A stretch of DNA of 64,000 nt, from positions 4,762,001 through 4,826,000 of the forward strand of contig NZ_CP034449.1 of the NCBI RefSeq assembly GCF_003952425.1, written 5' to 3'. Every line of letters begins with the position of its first letter. Position 1 is the stretch's first letter. This DNA comes from Mesorhizobium sp. M2A.F.Ca.ET.046.03.2.1. GTDB taxonomy: Bacteria > Pseudomonadota > Alphaproteobacteria > Rhizobiales > Rhizobiaceae. This document shows, in pieces, positions 26,965 to 35,963 of this stretch. The position numbers were made by a program, and so were the translations under genes. The notes beneath the pieces were generated by a model. It was not told the origin of the DNA and did no database searches. It saw nothing but the letters and a program-made list of their open reading frames with translations.

Positions 26965-27131
26965 TCCTGTCTTCGGGTTTGAAATCGTTAGGCAATCGGC
27001 AATAGCCGAGATGCCTCCGCGGCGAGTTGCACCGCGAATTGTGGCGGCTGATAGCAGAATCAGGCCGGGATGTCCACCGCTGATTGCGGGAAAGCGCGAT
27101 CAAAAACCGGAGCAGTGCGCTAGGCCGCGAT

Positions 27132-27524
27132 TCAATCTTCCACCGCCGCCAGATGGAGGCGTGCGAAATCCTCGAAAAACTCGCCGTAATCGCAGGTGAT
27201 TTCCTCGCCGGCGGCGATGTCGCGAATGGCGGTGGCGCCGCCATATTGCGAGAAATCCGTGTTCGGCCGCTCGGAGTGGTTCATGAAGCGGCCATTGTCG
27301 ACCTCATAGACCATGAAGCCGGGCTTGTCCGGGCTCGGATAGGCATAGCGGTCGAGCAGTTCCCTCAGATGAGGGGATGCCGCTTCATATTTTTCCATCG
27401 GAATCAGGCGGTCGAAATCGGGATCGAGCCGCCAGATCGAAGCACCTTTGCGGATCGGCTCGGCAGCGAAGACACCGACGCCCTCGATGGCGCTCTGCGC
27501 AACATAGGTCCTGATCAGCAGCAT
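27132..27524 (-). CDS. SET-domain protein (protein-lysine methyltransferase family)
   Basis: 130 residues from ATG 27524, nearly all SET domain. Motifs: IEGVGVFAAEPIRKG near residue 13-27, FMNHSERPN at 80-88 and EEITCDYGEF at 107-116, which form the SAM and catalytic site. No post-SET cysteine cluster. Bacterial SET proteins of this size are found in many alphaproteobacteria and their targets are mostly unknown. Stands alone between rpsU and the YrdB-like gene. Confidence 0.88.
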   Translation of the reverse strand: MLLIRTYVAQSAIEGVGVFAAEPIRKGASIWRLDPDFDRLIPMEKYEAASPHLRELLDRYAYPSPDKPGFMVYEVDNGRFMNHSERPNTDFSQYGGATAIRDIAAGEEITCDYGEFFEDFARLHLAAVED

Positions 27525-27690
27525 CGTTCCGGTCCGATTTCGACGGGAAACGAAAATCGTCAAAACGGGCCGAAATGCAAGGCCGTATCGCGATATTTCA
27601 GCGGATGAGTGTGCCCGCCGTCCGCCTCACGGATCACGTCCGGTTGATCGAAGCGTCCGGCTTCGGCCGCGGCAAAGGCTGCTGTTGCCC

Positions 27691-28059
27691 CTACTGCCGC
27701 AACAGCCAGCCCAGCCGGTCCAGGGAGAAGGCGTAGGTGAGGGCGATCAGCAGGGCCATGACGATGCCCGCGGCCGCATGACCGACCAGATAGAATCCGG
27801 CGGCGCCGCCGAACAGGATGACGAGTTCCAGCGCCAACCGCGCCGCGCCCGGCACAGGAACCGGCGCGCGGCCTGACCGGCTTGGGTCGTCAGGAACCGC
27901 GAAGGTTCCCCACAGTGCAGCCGCAACAAGCGGCAAGGCCAAGGCGAAGAGCCAGCGCCACCATCCTTCGGACAGGCTCCAGCCTGCCATGCCGAGCCCG
28001 AGCAGCGCAGCAAGTTCCAGCAGAAAGCGCAGGGTCAGATTCCACCAGGCGTTGCCCAT
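27691..28059 (-). CDS. YrdB-like (DUF2568) membrane protein
   Basis: 122 residues from ATG 28059 (AGGA upstream). Four hydrophobic segments; the family pattern WNLTLRFLLELAALLGLG, a WLFALALPL-AAALWG-F stretch and an R-rich loop (DDPSRSGR) are visible. Function unknown. Divergent from soxB, with about 200 bp between that must hold both promoters. Confidence 0.8.
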   Translation of the reverse strand: MGNAWWNLTLRFLLELAALLGLGMAGWSLSEGWWRWLFALALPLVAAALWGTFAVPDDPSRSGRAPVPVPGAARLALELVILFGGAAGFYLVGHAAAGIVMALLIALTYAFSLDRLGWLLRQ

Positions 28060-28256
28060 ATTGATCCTGTAGGTCTCGGAGCAGCCGGTATGGCCGATCG
28101 CGGCCGCGGCTACCAGCCCGGACGCCATCCTTTCGGCATGGCGCAAAGCGGCAAGCGCCGTCGCAAACAGCGCAAGGATGACATCGCGGTTTCGCTAGTG
28201 ATACTCCTCGCGTGACGGGCGGACGACATCCGCGATTTTTGGCGCGAGGCTATAAC

Positions 28257-29510
28257 GTGAAGAAATATTCGGTATTCGCCATCGCCCGCGAGGCGATGCG
28301 CGGCCACAAGGGCTGGAAAGAGCAGTGGACCTCGCCCGAGCCGAAGAAGGAATACGACGTCATCATCGTCGGCGCCGGCGGGCACGGCCTGGCGACGGCC
28401 TATTACCTGGCGAGCGAGCACGGCATCACCAACATCGCGGTGCTGGAAAAGGGCTGGCTCGGCGGCGGCAACACTGGTCGCAACACCACAATCATCCGCT
28501 CCAACTATCTCTATGATGAAAGCGCCGGCATCTACGACCGTGCGCTGAAGCTGTGGGATGGATTGAGCCAAGAGCTCAACTACAACGTCATGTATTCGGC
28601 GCGCGGCGTCATGATGCTGGCGCACAACGTGCATGACGTGCAGGTGTTCAAGCGCCATATCCACGCCAACCGCCTCAACGGCATCGACAATGAATGGCTG
28701 ACGCCGGAAGAGGCGAAGGCATTCTGCCCGCCGCTCAACATCTCCAAGGAAGCGCGCTATCCGGTAATGGGCGCCGCGTTGCAGCGGCGCGGCGGCACGG
28801 CGCGCCATGACGCGGTGGCGTGGGGCTATGCGCGCGGCGCTTCGGCGCGCGGCGTGCACATCATCCAGAACTGCGAGGTCACGGGCATCAAGCGGGCGGC
28901 GAACGGCGCTGTCAGCGGCGTGGAGACGACGCGCGGCTTCATCGGCGCCAAGAAGGTCGGCGTGGTGGCGGCCGGCCATTCCTCGGTCATCATGAACATG
29001 GCCGGCGTGCGCATGCCGCTCGAAAGCTATCCGCTGCAAGCGCTGGTGTCGGAGCCGGTCAAGCCGGTGGTGCCCTGCGTGGTGATGTCCAACACCGTGC
29101 ATGCCTATATCTCCCAGTCCGACAAGGGCGAGCTCGTCATCGGCGCCGGCACCGACCAGTATGTCTCCTATTCGCAGACCGGCGGCCTGCACATATTGCA
29201 GCACACGCTGGACGCCATCTGCGAGATGTTCCCGATCTTCACCCGCATGAAGATGCTGCGCTCCTGGGGCGGCATCGTCGACGTCACGCCCGACCGCTCG
29301 CCGATCCTGGCGAAAACACCGGTCAAGGGGCTTTACGTCAATTGCGGCTGGGGCACCGGCGGCTTCAAGGCGACGCCCGGCTCGGGCAATGTCTTCGCGC
29401 ACACGATCGCGAAGGACGAGCCGCACCCGATCAACGCGCCTTTCACCCTCGAGCGCTTCCGCACCGGACGCCTCATCGACGAGGCCGCGGCGGCGGCGGT
29501 GGCGCACTGA
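28257..29510 (+). CDS. soxB: Sarcosine oxidase beta subunit
   Basis: 417 residues from GTG 28257 (GAGG 8 nt upstream), matching the normal length; an upstream ATG at 28212 would add 15 residues. FAD-dependent subunit of heterotetrameric sarcosine oxidase, which oxidises sarcosine to glycine with transfer of the methyl carbon to tetrahydrofolate and release of H2O2. Nucleotide-binding motif [17 protein letters not shown], then [13 protein letters not shown], where the covalent flavin region lies nearby, and [14 protein letters not shown] at the C-terminus. First gene of soxBDAG. Confidence 0.96.
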   Translation: MKKYSVFAIAREAMRGHKGWKEQWTSPEPKKEYDVIIVGAGGHGLATAYYLASEHGITNIAVLEKGWLGGGNTGRNTTIIRSNYLYDESAGIYDRALKLWDGLSQELNYNVMYSARGVMMLAHNVHDVQVFKRHIHANRLNGIDNEWLTPEEAKAFCPPLNISKEARYPVMGAALQRRGGTARHDAVAWGYARGASARGVHIIQNCEVTGIKRAANGAVSGVETTRGFIGAKKVGVVAAGHSSVIMNMAGVRMPLESYPLQALVSEPVKPVVPCVVMSNTVHAYISQSDKGELVIGAGTDQYVSYSQTGGLHILQHTLDAICEMFPIFTRMKMLRSWGGIVDVTPDRSPILAKTPVKGLYVNCGWGTGGFKATPGSGNVFAHTIAKDEPHPINAPFTLERFRTGRLIDEAAAAAVAH

Positions 29511-29582
29511 TGATGGCTCAGTCGCATTGCGATCAACAGGCCGACGCGCGCGTCGGTCACGGCAAGTTTTAGGATCACCCAG

Positions 29583-29879
29583 ATGCTTCTCATCCGCTGT
29601 CCCTATTGCGAGGAAGAGCGCCCGGAACTCGAGTTCCGCAATGCCGGCGAGGCGCATATCGCGCGCCCGACGAACATTGCCGCCGAGAGCGACGACGATT
29701 TCGAGAAATTCTTCTTCATCCGCGCGAACCCGAAGGGCGTCATCTATGAGCGCTGGCGCCACATCCATGGCTGCGCGCGCTTCTTCAACGCCGTGCGCGA
29801 CACCGTCACCGACAAGTTCGTCATGACCTACAAGGCCGGCGAGCCGAAGCCCGCGAAGCTGCCCGGAGCCGCGAAATGA
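29583..29879 (+). CDS. soxD: Sarcosine oxidase delta subunit
   Basis: 98 residues, a zinc-binding small subunit: IRCPYCEEERPELEF at the N-terminus (CxxC), HIHGCARFFNAVRDT in the second half supplying the remaining ligands. Starts 72 bp after soxB and overlaps soxA by ATGA. Confidence 0.95.
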   Translation: MLLIRCPYCEEERPELEFRNAGEAHIARPTNIAAESDDDFEKFFFIRANPKGVIYERWRHIHGCARFFNAVRDTVTDKFVMTYKAGEPKPAKLPGAAK

Positions 29880-32869
29880 ACGCCATGTTCCGCATTTCCG
29901 GCGCCGGTCGCCTCAGCCAGGCGAAGACCGCCTCCTTCAGTTTCGACGACAAGTCCTATGTCGGCATCGAGGGCGACACGCTCGCCTCGGCGCTGCTCGC
30001 CAACGGCGTGCATCTGGTCGGGCGATCGTTCAAATACCATCGGCCCCGCGGCGTCCTGTCGGCCGGCGCGGAAGAGCCGAACGCGCTGGTGCAGATCGTG
30101 CGGGACGATGCTCGCAAGACGCCGAATGTGCGCGCCACTGTCCAGGAGCTCTATGACGGGCTGACCGCCCATTCGCAGAACCGCTGGCCGTCGCTTTCCT
30201 TCGACGTCGGCGCCGTCAATGACATCGCCTCGCCGCTATTTTCGGCCGGCTTCTACTACAAGACCTTCATGTGGCCGAAGGCCGCTTGGAAGAGCCTTTA
30301 CGAGCCGAAGATCCGCGCCGCGGCCGGCCTTGGCGTTTCTCCGGACAAGCCGGACCCGGACCACTATGCCGCGCGCTACGCGCATTGCGAGGTGCTGGTG
30401 TTGGGCGGGGGCGCTGCCGGCATTGCAGCTGCCCTTGCCGCCGCCGAAACGGGCGTGCGGGTGATCCTCGCCGACGAGCAGGCCGAATTCGGCGGCAGCC
30501 TGCGCTTCGAGAGCGGCGCCAAAATCGAGGGCGAGAATGGCTATGCCTGGGCGCAAGCCGCGATCGCCAGGCTCAAGGCGATGGACAATGTGCGGGTGCT
30601 CTCCCGCACCACGGCTTTCGGCTATTACGCGCAAAACTTCGTCGGCTTGGTAGAGCGGGTCAGTGATCACCTGAAGAATCCCGGCCACGACCTGGCGCGC
30701 GAACGCCTGTGGCAGGTGCGCGCCAATCGCGTCGTCATCGCCACCGGCGCCATCGAGCGCCATATGGTGTTCGCCAACAACGACCGTCCGGGCGTCATGC
30801 TGGCTTCGGCGGCGCGCACCTATCTCAACCACTATGGCGTCGCGGTGGGCAGGAATGTCGGCGTCTATACGGCCAATGATTCCGCTTACGCTGCGGCGAT
30901 CGATCTCAAAAAGGCCGGCGTCAACATCGCGGCCATCGTCGACCTGCGCGACAATCCGTCGGGGCCGGTGATCGACGAGGCGAGGGCGCTCGGCATCGAG
31001 ATCAATTTCGGCCGCGCGGTGGTGAGCGCCGGCGGCAAATTGCGCGTGTCGTCCATGACCGTGCAGCCGAAGAATGGCGGCGGCGGACGCACCATCCCGG
31101 TCGACGCGATCCTGATGTCGGCCGGCTGGACGCCGTCGGTGCATCTGTTCTCGCAGTCGCGCGGCAAGGTCGCCTTCAACGACGAGACCAAGCGCTTCGT
31201 GCCCGGCACCTACGCGCAGGATTGCGTCTCGGTCGGCGCCTGCAACGGCACGGACGGGCTGGACGCGACGGTAGACGAGGCCTATGCGGCCGGCGCCAAG
31301 GCGGCGAAGGAAGCCGGCGGCAAGGCCGGAAAAGGCGCCAAGCCAAAGGTCGATGCCGGCGAGAGCTGGTCGCGCGGCATGCTGGGCGCTGCCCCCGGCG
31401 CCGGGCAAGGCACCACGGTCAAGGCCTTCGTCGATTTCCAGAACGACGTCACCGCCAAGGACATCCGCCAGGCGGTGCATGAAGGCATGCGCTCCATCGA
31501 GCACGTCAAGCGCTTCACCACTAATGGCATGGCGACCGACCAGGGCAAGACGTCCAACATGCATGGCCTGGCGATCGCCGCAGAGGAACTCGGCAAGCCG
31601 ATCCCGCAGGTCGGCCTCACCACGTTCCGCGCGCCCTATACGCCGGTCACTTTCGGTTCGATCGTCGGGCACGCGCGCGGCGCGCTGTTCGACCCGACCC
31701 GGCGCACGGCGACGCATTGCTGGGCGGTACGCCAAGGTGCGGTGTTCGAGGATGTCGGCCACTGGAAGCGCGCCTGGTATTTCCCCAAGGCGGGCGAGGA
31801 CATGCACGCCGCCGTCAACCGCGAATGCGTGACGGTGCGCAAGGTGGGCGGCCTGTTCGACGCCTCGACGCTCGGCAAGATCGAGGTGGTCGGGTCCGAC
31901 GCGGCGAAATTCATGGAGCTGCTCTACACCAATCCGTGGGAGAAGCTGGAAACTGGCCGCTGCCGCTACGGTATCATGCTGCGCGAGGACGGCTTCATCT
32001 ATGACGACGGCGTCGTCGGTCGACTGGCACCGGACCGTTTCCATGTGACGACGACGACCGGTGGCGCGCCGCGCGTCATGAACCATATGGAGGATTACCT
32101 CCAGACCGAGTTCCCGCATCTCAATGTCTGGCTGACCTCGATCACCGAGCAATGGGCGGTGATCGCGGTGCAGGGGCCCAAGTCGCGCGACATCATCGCG
32201 CCGCTGGTCGAAGGCATCGACATGTCGGACGAGGCGATGCCGCATATGTCGGTGCGCGAGGGCAAGATCTGCGGCGTGCCGACAAGGCTGTTCCGCATGT
32301 CCTTCACCGGCGAGCGCGGTTTCGAGGTCAACGTACCGGCCGACTACGGCGAGGCGGTCTGGGAAGCGCTGTGGGCCGAAGGGCAGAAGCATGGCGCGAC
32401 CGCCTACGGCACCGAGACGATGCACGTGCTGCGCGCCGAGAAGGGCTATATCATCGTCGGCCAGGACACCGACGGCACGGTGACGCCGAACGATGCCGGG
32501 CTCGACTGGGCGGTCGGCAAGAAGAAGACCGACTTCGTCGGCATTCGCGGCCTGACCCGGCCGGACCTGGTGGCCAAGGGCCGCAAGCAGCTTGTCGGGC
32601 TGAAGACCAAGGACCCGAAAGTCGTGCTGGAAGAGGGCGCGCAGATTGTCGCGGATCCGAAGCAGCCGATCCCGATGAAGATGATTGGCCACGTCACCTC
32701 CAGCTACTGGTCGGAGAATTGCGGCCGTTCCATCGCGCTGGCGCTGGTTGCCGGCGGCCGCGATCGCATGGTTGAGACGCTCTATGTGCCGATGCCGAAC
32801 GGCACGATCGAGGTGGAAGTCACCGGTATGGTGTTCGTCGACGAGAAGGGAGAACGCCTCAATGGCTAA
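29876..32869 (+). CDS. soxA: Sarcosine oxidase alpha subunit
   Basis: 997 residues. N-terminal region (about 20-110) is a 2Fe-2S-ferredoxin-like fold without the cluster (FSFDDKSYVGIEGDTLASAL). The middle has a Rossmann NAD/FAD-binding segment (VLVLGGGAAGIAAALAAAE, about residue 175). The C-terminal third is the GCV_T-like folate-binding domain (from about 600; TGERGFEVNVPADYG). Length matches the family. Couples sarcosine oxidation to methylene-tetrahydrofolate formation. Overlaps soxD and soxG by a few bases. Confidence 0.96.
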   Translation: MNAMFRISGAGRLSQAKTASFSFDDKSYVGIEGDTLASALLANGVHLVGRSFKYHRPRGVLSAGAEEPNALVQIVRDDARKTPNVRATVQELYDGLTAHSQNRWPSLSFDVGAVNDIASPLFSAGFYYKTFMWPKAAWKSLYEPKIRAAAGLGVSPDKPDPDHYAARYAHCEVLVLGGGAAGIAAALAAAETGVRVILADEQAEFGGSLRFESGAKIEGENGYAWAQAAIARLKAMDNVRVLSRTTAFGYYAQNFVGLVERVSDHLKNPGHDLARERLWQVRANRVVIATGAIERHMVFANNDRPGVMLASAARTYLNHYGVAVGRNVGVYTANDSAYAAAIDLKKAGVNIAAIVDLRDNPSGPVIDEARALGIEINFGRAVVSAGGKLRVSSMTVQPKNGGGGRTIPVDAILMSAGWTPSVHLFSQSRGKVAFNDETKRFVPGTYAQDCVSVGACNGTDGLDATVDEAYAAGAKAAKEAGGKAGKGAKPKVDAGESWSRGMLGAAPGAGQGTTVKAFVDFQNDVTAKDIRQAVHEGMRSIEHVKRFTTNGMATDQGKTSNMHGLAIAAEELGKPIPQVGLTTFRAPYTPVTFGSIVGHARGALFDPTRRTATHCWAVRQGAVFEDVGHWKRAWYFPKAGEDMHAAVNRECVTVRKVGGLFDASTLGKIEVVGSDAAKFMELLYTNPWEKLETGRCRYGIMLREDGFIYDDGVVGRLAPDRFHVTTTTGGAPRVMNHMEDYLQTEFPHLNVWLTSITEQWAVIAVQGPKSRDIIAPLVEGIDMSDEAMPHMSVREGKICGVPTRLFRMSFTGERGFEVNVPADYGEAVWEALWAEGQKHGATAYGTETMHVLRAEKGYIIVGQDTDGTVTPNDAGLDWAVGKKKTDFVGIRGLTRPDLVAKGRKQLVGLKTKDPKVVLEEGAQIVADPKQPIPMKMIGHVTSSYWSENCGRSIALALVAGGRDRMVETLYVPMPNGTIEVEVTGMVFVDEKGERLNG

Positions 32870-33443
32870 GGCTGCTGCCAAGACAAAAGCTGCTGCATCC
32901 GCTTCCGTCGAACGGCGTCCCGCGCTTGCCGGCCGCACGTTGTCGGCGCCCTGCGTGAAGGTGGAGATGTTGCCGCCGGCCGAACGCATCTCGCTGCGCG
33001 CGCCACAGGCTTCGCTCGCCGCGCTCTCCAAGGCGCTCGGCGTGACGCTGCCGGTCAAGCCGAAGAGCTCGGCGACGAAGGACGGGCGCACGGCGCTGTG
33101 GCTCGGCCCGGACGAATGGCTGGTCATCGACGAGGCCGGCAACGATCCGCTCGCCGACTGCGCCAAGGTGACGGCGCTGCATTCGGCGGTCGGCATCTCG
33201 CATCGCAATGTCGGGATTTCGGTTTCCGGGCCTGCTGCCGCGGCGACGGTCAATTCGGGCTGTCCGCAAGACCTGTCGCTCGAGGTTTTTCCGGTGGGTG
33301 CTGCCTCGCGCACCATTCTCGGCAAATCCGAGATCGTGCTGCTGCGCACCGCAGCCGATGCGTTCCGCGTGGAATGCTGGCGTTCCTTCTCGGACTATGT
33401 CTTTACTTTGCTGTCGGAAGCGGCGAGCGACGCGGCGAACTGA
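32862..33443 (+). CDS. soxG: Sarcosine oxidase gamma subunit
   Basis: 193 residues, starting 8 bp inside the end of soxA. Contains the typical LGPDEWLVID block and a C-terminal region shared with the GCV_T family barrel (FRVECWRSFSDYVFTLLSEA). The N-terminal 20 residues are Ala/Lys-rich. Last gene of the operon; a hairpin follows at 33500-33535. Confidence 0.94.
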   Translation: MAKAAAKTKAAASASVERRPALAGRTLSAPCVKVEMLPPAERISLRAPQASLAALSKALGVTLPVKPKSSATKDGRTALWLGPDEWLVIDEAGNDPLADCAKVTALHSAVGISHRNVGISVSGPAAAATVNSGCPQDLSLEVFPVGAASRTILGKSEIVLLRTAADAFRVECWRSFSDYVFTLLSEAASDAAN

Positions 33444-33499
33444 TCCTCGCAGCAATTGGTGCGAGGAACCATCGCCGGTCCGCCTCGTTTCCACGATTC

Positions 33500-33535
33500 G
33501 AGCGATTGAGCGTTTGGCAAGACGCCCAATCGCTC
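33500..33535. other. Hairpin after soxG
   Basis: Arms GAGCGATTG (33500-33508) and CAATCGCTC (33527-33535), perfect 9-bp stem with an 18-nt loop that can pair further inside. There is no clean T-run, so it is either a weak terminator or an mRNA 3'-end stabiliser. Confidence 0.55.
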
Positions 33536-33550
33536 AAAATATTGCTCTGA

Positions 33551-33829
<279 letters not shown>

Positions 33830-33862
33830 GCCTGGGCCGATCGCTCGAGGCTATAGGCAAAA

Positions 33863-33895
33863 CGAAAAAGGGCGGCCAAGTGCCGCCCGTTTTCG
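33863..33895. terminator. Bidirectional terminator
   Basis: Stem GGGCGGC/GCCGCCC (33870-33876 with 33882-33888), loop CAAGT, flanked by AAAAA on the left and GTTTTC on the right. It serves the convergent small genes at 33614-33829 (plus) and 33918-34151 (minus). Confidence 0.88.
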
Positions 33896-33917
33896 TATGA
33901 AATCTTACCAGTGGCGC

Positions 33918-34151
33918 TTACAGGCCGGGCACGAACCAAGGGTTTACGTCGATGCCAAGCTTCGGGCTCTTCGGCTGGGTCTTGGCGGTGTCCGCCTTAT
34001 CGACCGAACCGGTGGCGGTGCAATCGAGGGTCACATTGGCATTGGTCTGGGTGCAAGCAGCCGGGGCATGCTTGGCCGGCTGGCTCGCGCCGGCAAAGGC
34101 GGCGCCCGAGAAAGCCAGAACGGCAGCCAGGGTGAGGATGATCTTCTTCAT
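33918..34151 (-). CDS. DUF680-like small periplasmic protein
   Basis: 77 residues from ATG 34151 (GGAG 7 nt upstream). Signal peptide MKKIILTLAAVLAFSGAAFA with cleavage around residue 20; the short mature part has two Cys (AACTQTN...DCTATGS). The N-terminus and size match DUF680 proteins described mainly in Mesorhizobium and relatives. Function unknown. Upstream are repeated GTAC motifs. Confidence 0.78.
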   Translation of the reverse strand: MKKIILTLAAVLAFSGAAFAGASQPAKHAPAACTQTNANVTLDCTATGSVDKADTAKTQPKSPKLGIDVNPWFVPGL

Positions 34152-34164
34152 TTTCCGTCTCCAG

Positions 34165-34240
34165 TCGTACATGTACGATATAGCGTACAAATACGGTTAA
34201 CGGAAACTGAATTCAAGAGGGAATTTGTACGTGTACGATA
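34165..34240. promoter_or_regulatory. GTAC palindrome and direct repeat upstream of the DUF680-like gene
   Basis: TCGTACATGTACGA at 34165-34178 is a perfect 14-bp palindrome. GTACATGTACGATA (34167-34180) recurs as GTACGTGTACGATA at 34227-34240, one mismatch, exactly 60 bp away. TATAGCGTACA at 34179-34189 resembles TACAGCGTATA, the minus-strand reading of 35001-35011, in front of the TetR gene. This looks like an operator region. Confidence 0.5.
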
Positions 34241-34316
34241 AATTTTCTTGAACGTAAGAATTCGTCGGCGCGAATCCAGGCGATGGGCTATCAGGGAAAA
34301 GCGCCGCAACCGGCGG

Positions 34317-34961
34317 TCAGCAGTTGACGGGTGTTTCGGTCAGCGAGGGGATATCCTGCACCGACAATGAGGCCAGCATGAAGTCGCACATCCGCTTCAC
34401 ATACGCCTGCGGATCACCGAACGGATAGAAGGGGAAGGTGATCAGCAGCGAAATCGTGCCGTGGCCGACGGTCCACAGCATGGTGGCGATAGCGCGCGGA
34501 TCGCCCTTGAGCTTGCCGGCGGCCACGCAGGCCTCGACCCGCTTGATCAGCACCTTCATGGCGGGGTTGCCCGCTTCCATGTCCTCGTAGCTGCGGCCCT
34601 CGGGCAGCCGGGTCTTCTCGGTCATGAAGACGGTGCGGTATTCGTTTGGATTGCCAAGGCCGAAAGCGGCATATTCGGTCATCACCGCCTTGAGCGCCTC
34701 GATCGGATCGTCGGCGGGGTGTTCCTCGATGCGACGGGCGAGCGTTTCGAAAGCGTCCTCGGCGAGCGCGAACAGGATGTCCTGCTTATCGGCGAAATAG
34801 GAATAGACCGACATGGGCGCATAGCCGACGCGCTTGGCAAGCTTGCGGATGGTCAGGCCTTCGTAGCCCTCCTCCTGAACAAGCTTGTGAGCTGCCGCGA
34901 CCAGCTCGGAGCGAAGCTCAGCCTTCTGCTTTTCGCGGCGTTTCTGAACGCTCAGCGTCAA
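34317..34961 (-). CDS. TetR-family regulator
   Basis: 214 residues. Helix-turn-helix at about 15-62 (ELVAAAHKLVQEEGYEGLTIRKLAKRVGYAPMSVYSYFADKQDIL, typical TetR). C-terminal ligand domain with helix GTISLLITFPFYPFGD. Transcribed in the same direction as the acyl-CoA gene block upstream of it but separated by two repeats; it may control that block, itself or the DUF680-like gene. Confidence 0.9.
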   Translation of the reverse strand: MTLSVQKRREKQKAELRSELVAAAHKLVQEEGYEGLTIRKLAKRVGYAPMSVYSYFADKQDILFALAEDAFETLARRIEEHPADDPIEALKAVMTEYAAFGLGNPNEYRTVFMTEKTRLPEGRSYEDMEAGNPAMKVLIKRVEACVAAGKLKGDPRAIATMLWTVGHGTISLLITFPFYPFGDPQAYVKRMCDFMLASLSVQDIPSLTETPVNC

Positions 34962-35000
34962 TGTGCGCTGCCTTTTGTCGTTGGTTGCCTGACGAAATTA

Positions 35001-35011
35001 TATACGCTGTA
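35001..35011 (-). promoter_or_regulatory. Candidate TetR operator
   Basis: TATACGCTGTA on the plus strand (TACAGCGTATA on the minus strand), imperfect palindrome 40 bp upstream of the TetR start. A close variant, TATAGCGTACA, is at 34179-34189. Confidence 0.4.
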
Positions 35012-35069
35012 CGGAAACGGACAAGAGAGCAGGCTGGTTCCCTTGCGTGCGCTCCAACCTCTGTTAAAC

Positions 35070-35114
35070 GCAATTCCAGACGGAAAACCGCTGAGGCACT
35101 TTTCCTGGAATTGC
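35070..35114. repeat. AAAACCGC/CACTTTT palindromic repeat (tandem copy a)
   Basis: 45 bp with outer arms GCAATTCC/GGAATTGC, inner GGAAAA/TTTTCC, loop CCGCTGAGGCAC. First of two copies only 12 bp apart. Confidence 0.9.
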
Positions 35115-35126
35115 GCTTTGTCAGAC

Positions 35127-35170
35127 GCAATTCCGGACGGAAAACCGCAAAACACTTTTCCTGGAATTGC
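35127..35170. repeat. AAAACCGC/CACTTTT palindromic repeat (tandem copy b)
   Basis: 44 bp with outer arms GCAATTCC/GGAATTGC and loop CCGCAAAACAC. It ends at 35170, directly against the stop codon of the SDR gene (35171-35173). Confidence 0.9.
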
Positions 35171-35947
35171 TCAGATCGCCCCGATGCCGCCGTCGAGCGC
35201 CAAAGCATGGCCGGTCATGAAGGAATTGGCCGGGTCGGCGAGGAACAGGATGCCGGTCGTGATCTCGTCGACCTCGCCGATACGCTTCATCGGCACGCCG
35301 CGCGTGAGCTCGGCAAGCGCTTCGGCTTCGGGCGCTCCAGTGAAGCGGACGAAGCCGTCGACCATCGCCGTCCTGGTGTGCGCGGGACAGACGGCGTTGA
35401 TGCGGATGCCCTTGCTGGCATATTCCACGGCGGCCGAGCGCGTCAGCCCGACGACGCCATGCTTGGCGGCGGCATAGACCGAAAGCTTGGGCGCGCCGGA
35501 GAGACCGGCGACGGAGGCGATGTTGACGATGACGCCGCCCTTGCCGTTTTCCCTGAACTGCCGCTCCATCCGAGGGATCTGGTGCTTCATGGCGTAGAAG
35601 ACGCCGAGCAGGTCGACCTCCACCACGCGGCGCGCCTCCTCGGACGTGACCTGCGGCAGACGTACGAAGTTGTGCACGATGCCGGCATTGTTGACGGCGA
35701 TGTCGAGCCGGCCGAATTTTTCGACGGCCAGTTTGACAAGATCCTCCGAGAGCTTTTCATCGGCGATGTTGCCGGCAAGGATCGCGGTCTGGGCGTCGAG
35801 GGTTGCGGCGAAATCGGCAAGCGCGGCCTCGTTGAGGTCGGAAAGAACCAGCTGCGCGCCTTCGACGGCAAAGGCCTTTGCCGCGCCGCTGCCGAGACCG
35901 CCTATCGCACCGGTGATCAGCACCGTCATCCCATCGAAACGGCCCAT
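35171..35947 (-). CDS. Short-chain dehydrogenase/reductase (SDR)
   Basis: 258 residues, classical SDR: cofactor motif TGAIGGLGSGAA (about 12-23), NNAG at about 86-89, catalytic Ser in IASVAGLSG and YAAAK (Tyr-x-x-x-Lys), ending with LALDGG. Probably NAD-dependent oxidation of a hydroxyacyl-CoA or similar, given neighbours APH-type kinase, MaoC hydratase and acyl-CoA dehydrogenase. Starts 16 bp after the APH gene. Confidence 0.9.
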   Translation of the reverse strand: MGRFDGMTVLITGAIGGLGSGAAKAFAVEGAQLVLSDLNEAALADFAATLDAQTAILAGNIADEKLSEDLVKLAVEKFGRLDIAVNNAGIVHNFVRLPQVTSEEARRVVEVDLLGVFYAMKHQIPRMERQFRENGKGGVIVNIASVAGLSGAPKLSVYAAAKHGVVGLTRSAAVEYASKGIRINAVCPAHTRTAMVDGFVRFTGAPEAEALAELTRGVPMKRIGEVDEITTGILFLADPANSFMTGHALALDGGIGAI

Positions 35948-35963
35948 TTGTCCGCTCTCCGCT

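Noticed and set aside
30236..33349. A 1037-codon open frame antisense to soxA and soxG
   Set aside because: It mirrors the strongly conserved sox genes on the other strand, has no recognisable domain and is His/Arg/Asp-rich, a usual artefact of GC-rich coding DNA.
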